A DNA stretch of 34,288 nt from Methanomassiliicoccus luminyensis B10 (lineage in GTDB: Archaea; Thermoplasmatota; Thermoplasmata; Methanomassiliicoccales; Methanomassiliicoccaceae), in contig NZ_CAJE01000022.1 in the NCBI RefSeq assembly GCF_000308215.1, forward strand, positions 1 through 34,288, written 5' to 3'. Shown here in pieces: positions 33,349-34,288 of this stretch. Within the stretch, counting starts at the first letter, position 1, and every line of letters begins with the position of its first letter. A program made the position numbers and the translations under genes. Below the pieces are notes generated by a model that was given only the letters and a program-made list of their open reading frames with translations, searched no databases and had not been told where the DNA came from.

Positions 33349-34284
33349 GTGAAGGACGATAGTTACGAAATCAGCAGTTGGCTGCTCTCTGGCGACCCGT
33401 CGATACAGTACATGATGTTCCGGTTCTTGCACAAGAAGGGCCCTGACGACCTGGCTCGCTCCCAGGAGGCCATCGGCGACTATGGGTTTGCGGCAAGATT
33501 GTTAGCCTGTCAAAATGCGGACGGCCATTGGGGGAGGCATTACTATCAACCCAAATGGACGTCGACGCACTACACTCTGTTGGACCTAAAAAACCTCTAC
33601 GTCCCCCGGGATACCCCCGCATGCCGGCAAATGACCAAAAGGATGTTCGCCGAGCGCATGAAGGAAGACGGCTCGATCAATCTGGCAAAGAGCGACCTTC
33701 CCAGCGATGTCTGCGTAGACGGCATGATACTGAACTATACCTCCTATTTTCATGATCGCGGCGATGAAGTGAAGAAGCTTGTGGATTTCATCCTGCAGCA
33801 GCAGAAACCCGATGGTGGATTCACCTGGAACCTGAAGGCCGAAATTGGTGACCCCCACACCACGATTTGTGTGCTGGAAGGTTTGAGGGAATACCAGAGG
33901 GCGGGATTTGCCAATGGAAAAGGCGCCTTGGATAGTGCAATAAGATTTGCAGAACTATTTTTGATTAGCAGCAATCTCTTTATGCTGGCCAGCGACAAGC
34001 GTTTTCTTAAATTGTCCTACCCCTACAGATATCATTACAGCCTGTTCCGGGCTTTGGATTATTTTGCCGATGTAAAAACCGCTGATGATGTCGATATGCA
34101 GACAGCCATCACTTGGCTGAAAGGAAAACGAAAAAAGGACGGACGCTGGACATTGGAATACAAGTATCCCGGTAGCGTTCACTTCGATATGGAAAAGGTG
34201 GGCGAGCCTAGCAGGTTCATAACTTTGAAGGCCATCAAGATCCTGGCTTCATTCGGGGAAGGTTCTCGCGGGATTCCTGACTGA
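33349..34284 (+). CDS. Squalene-cyclase-like alpha/alpha-toroid protein, 311 aa
   Basis: Resembles prenyltransferase/squalene-oxidase repeat proteins: LLACQNADGHWG, YQPKWTSTHYTLLDLKNL, QQQKPDGGFTW and GKRKKDGRWTLE are the QW-type repeats, and HTTICVLEGLREY is a conserved stretch of a family of about 310-320 aa found in bacteria and methanogens. At this length it is half a hopene cyclase and lacks a visible DxDD motif, so cyclase activity is doubtful. GTG 33349 is preferred over GTG 33313 because GGGAGG lies 5 bases before it. The gene's second half is more AT-rich than its neighbours, which may point to later acquisition. The stop is inside the window, so the gene is complete. Confidence 0.8.
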   Translation: MKDDSYEISSWLLSGDPSIQYMMFRFLHKKGPDDLARSQEAIGDYGFAARLLACQNADGHWGRHYYQPKWTSTHYTLLDLKNLYVPRDTPACRQMTKRMFAERMKEDGSINLAKSDLPSDVCVDGMILNYTSYFHDRGDEVKKLVDFILQQQKPDGGFTWNLKAEIGDPHTTICVLEGLREYQRAGFANGKGALDSAIRFAELFLISSNLFMLASDKRFLKLSYPYRYHYSLFRALDYFADVKTADDVDMQTAITWLKGKRKKDGRWTLEYKYPGSVHFDMEKVGEPSRFITLKAIKILASFGEGSRGIPD

Positions 34285-34288
34285 AGAA

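Overview
The window reads as the chromosome of a high-GC euryarchaeon in or near the Thermoplasmatota, most plausibly a Methanomassiliicoccales-like lineage. The archaeal evidence is TATA boxes about 25 bases before (nearly) leaderless starts, a tRNA without encoded CCA, archaeal type IV pilus ATPases, RAD55/KaiC-like ATPases and an ER/archaeal-type signal peptidase. A bacterial-type gyrBA pair in such a genome is typical of Thermoplasmatota and some other euryarchaea. The lineage is an inference: no 16S rRNA or methanogenesis gene lies in the window.

Layout. (1) 1-6590: gyrB-gyrA operon. Each subunit is interrupted by an in-frame intein: a 156-aa mini-intein in GyrB and a 461-aa LAGLIDADG intein in GyrA with unusual splicing residues. 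(2) 6.6-13.7 kb, plus strand: a RAD55/FlaH-like ATPase, a coiled-coil protein with a zinc ribbon, and a 1662-aa surface protein with CARDB-type repeats, one membrane span and a cytoplasmic zinc-ribbon tail. (3) 14.0-20.4 kb, minus strand: a tightly spaced type IV pilus-like operon, in transcription order pilin-like protein, secretion ATPase, TadC/FlaJ-like platform, second platform, second ATPase. (4) 20.5-24.0 kb: tRNA-Phe, a conserved small protein, a coiled-coil/RAD55 fusion ATPase on the minus strand, a 56-aa protein and a DUF531-like protein. (5) 24.1-29.8 kb, plus strand: a four-gene cluster that looks like an archaeal counterpart of the Bacillus SipW/TasA module. It holds a TasA/camelysin-like secreted protein, a Ser-His signal peptidase, a large duplicated propeller-like protein with a SipW-type signal, and a membrane protein that joins an extracellular TasA-like domain to a cytoplasmic winged helix. 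(6) 29.7-34.3 kb: housekeeping and small genes (purM, a DUF488 protein, FtsJ/RlmE methyltransferase, a 77-aa protein, an FAH-family enzyme) and a squalene-cyclase-like toroid protein.

How the parts may fit. Regions 2-4 are rich in surface-structure functions: a two-motor, two-platform pilus machine, two FlaH-like ATPases on either side of it, and coiled-coil or zinc-ribbon proteins that could act as cytoplasmic scaffolds. Region 5 is the best candidate for a little-described system: a self-contained secretion, matrix and sensing cassette in which one gene supplies the dedicated peptidase, two supply its likely substrates, and the fourth could report the extracellular state to transcription. 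These functional links are inferred from gene order and domain content.
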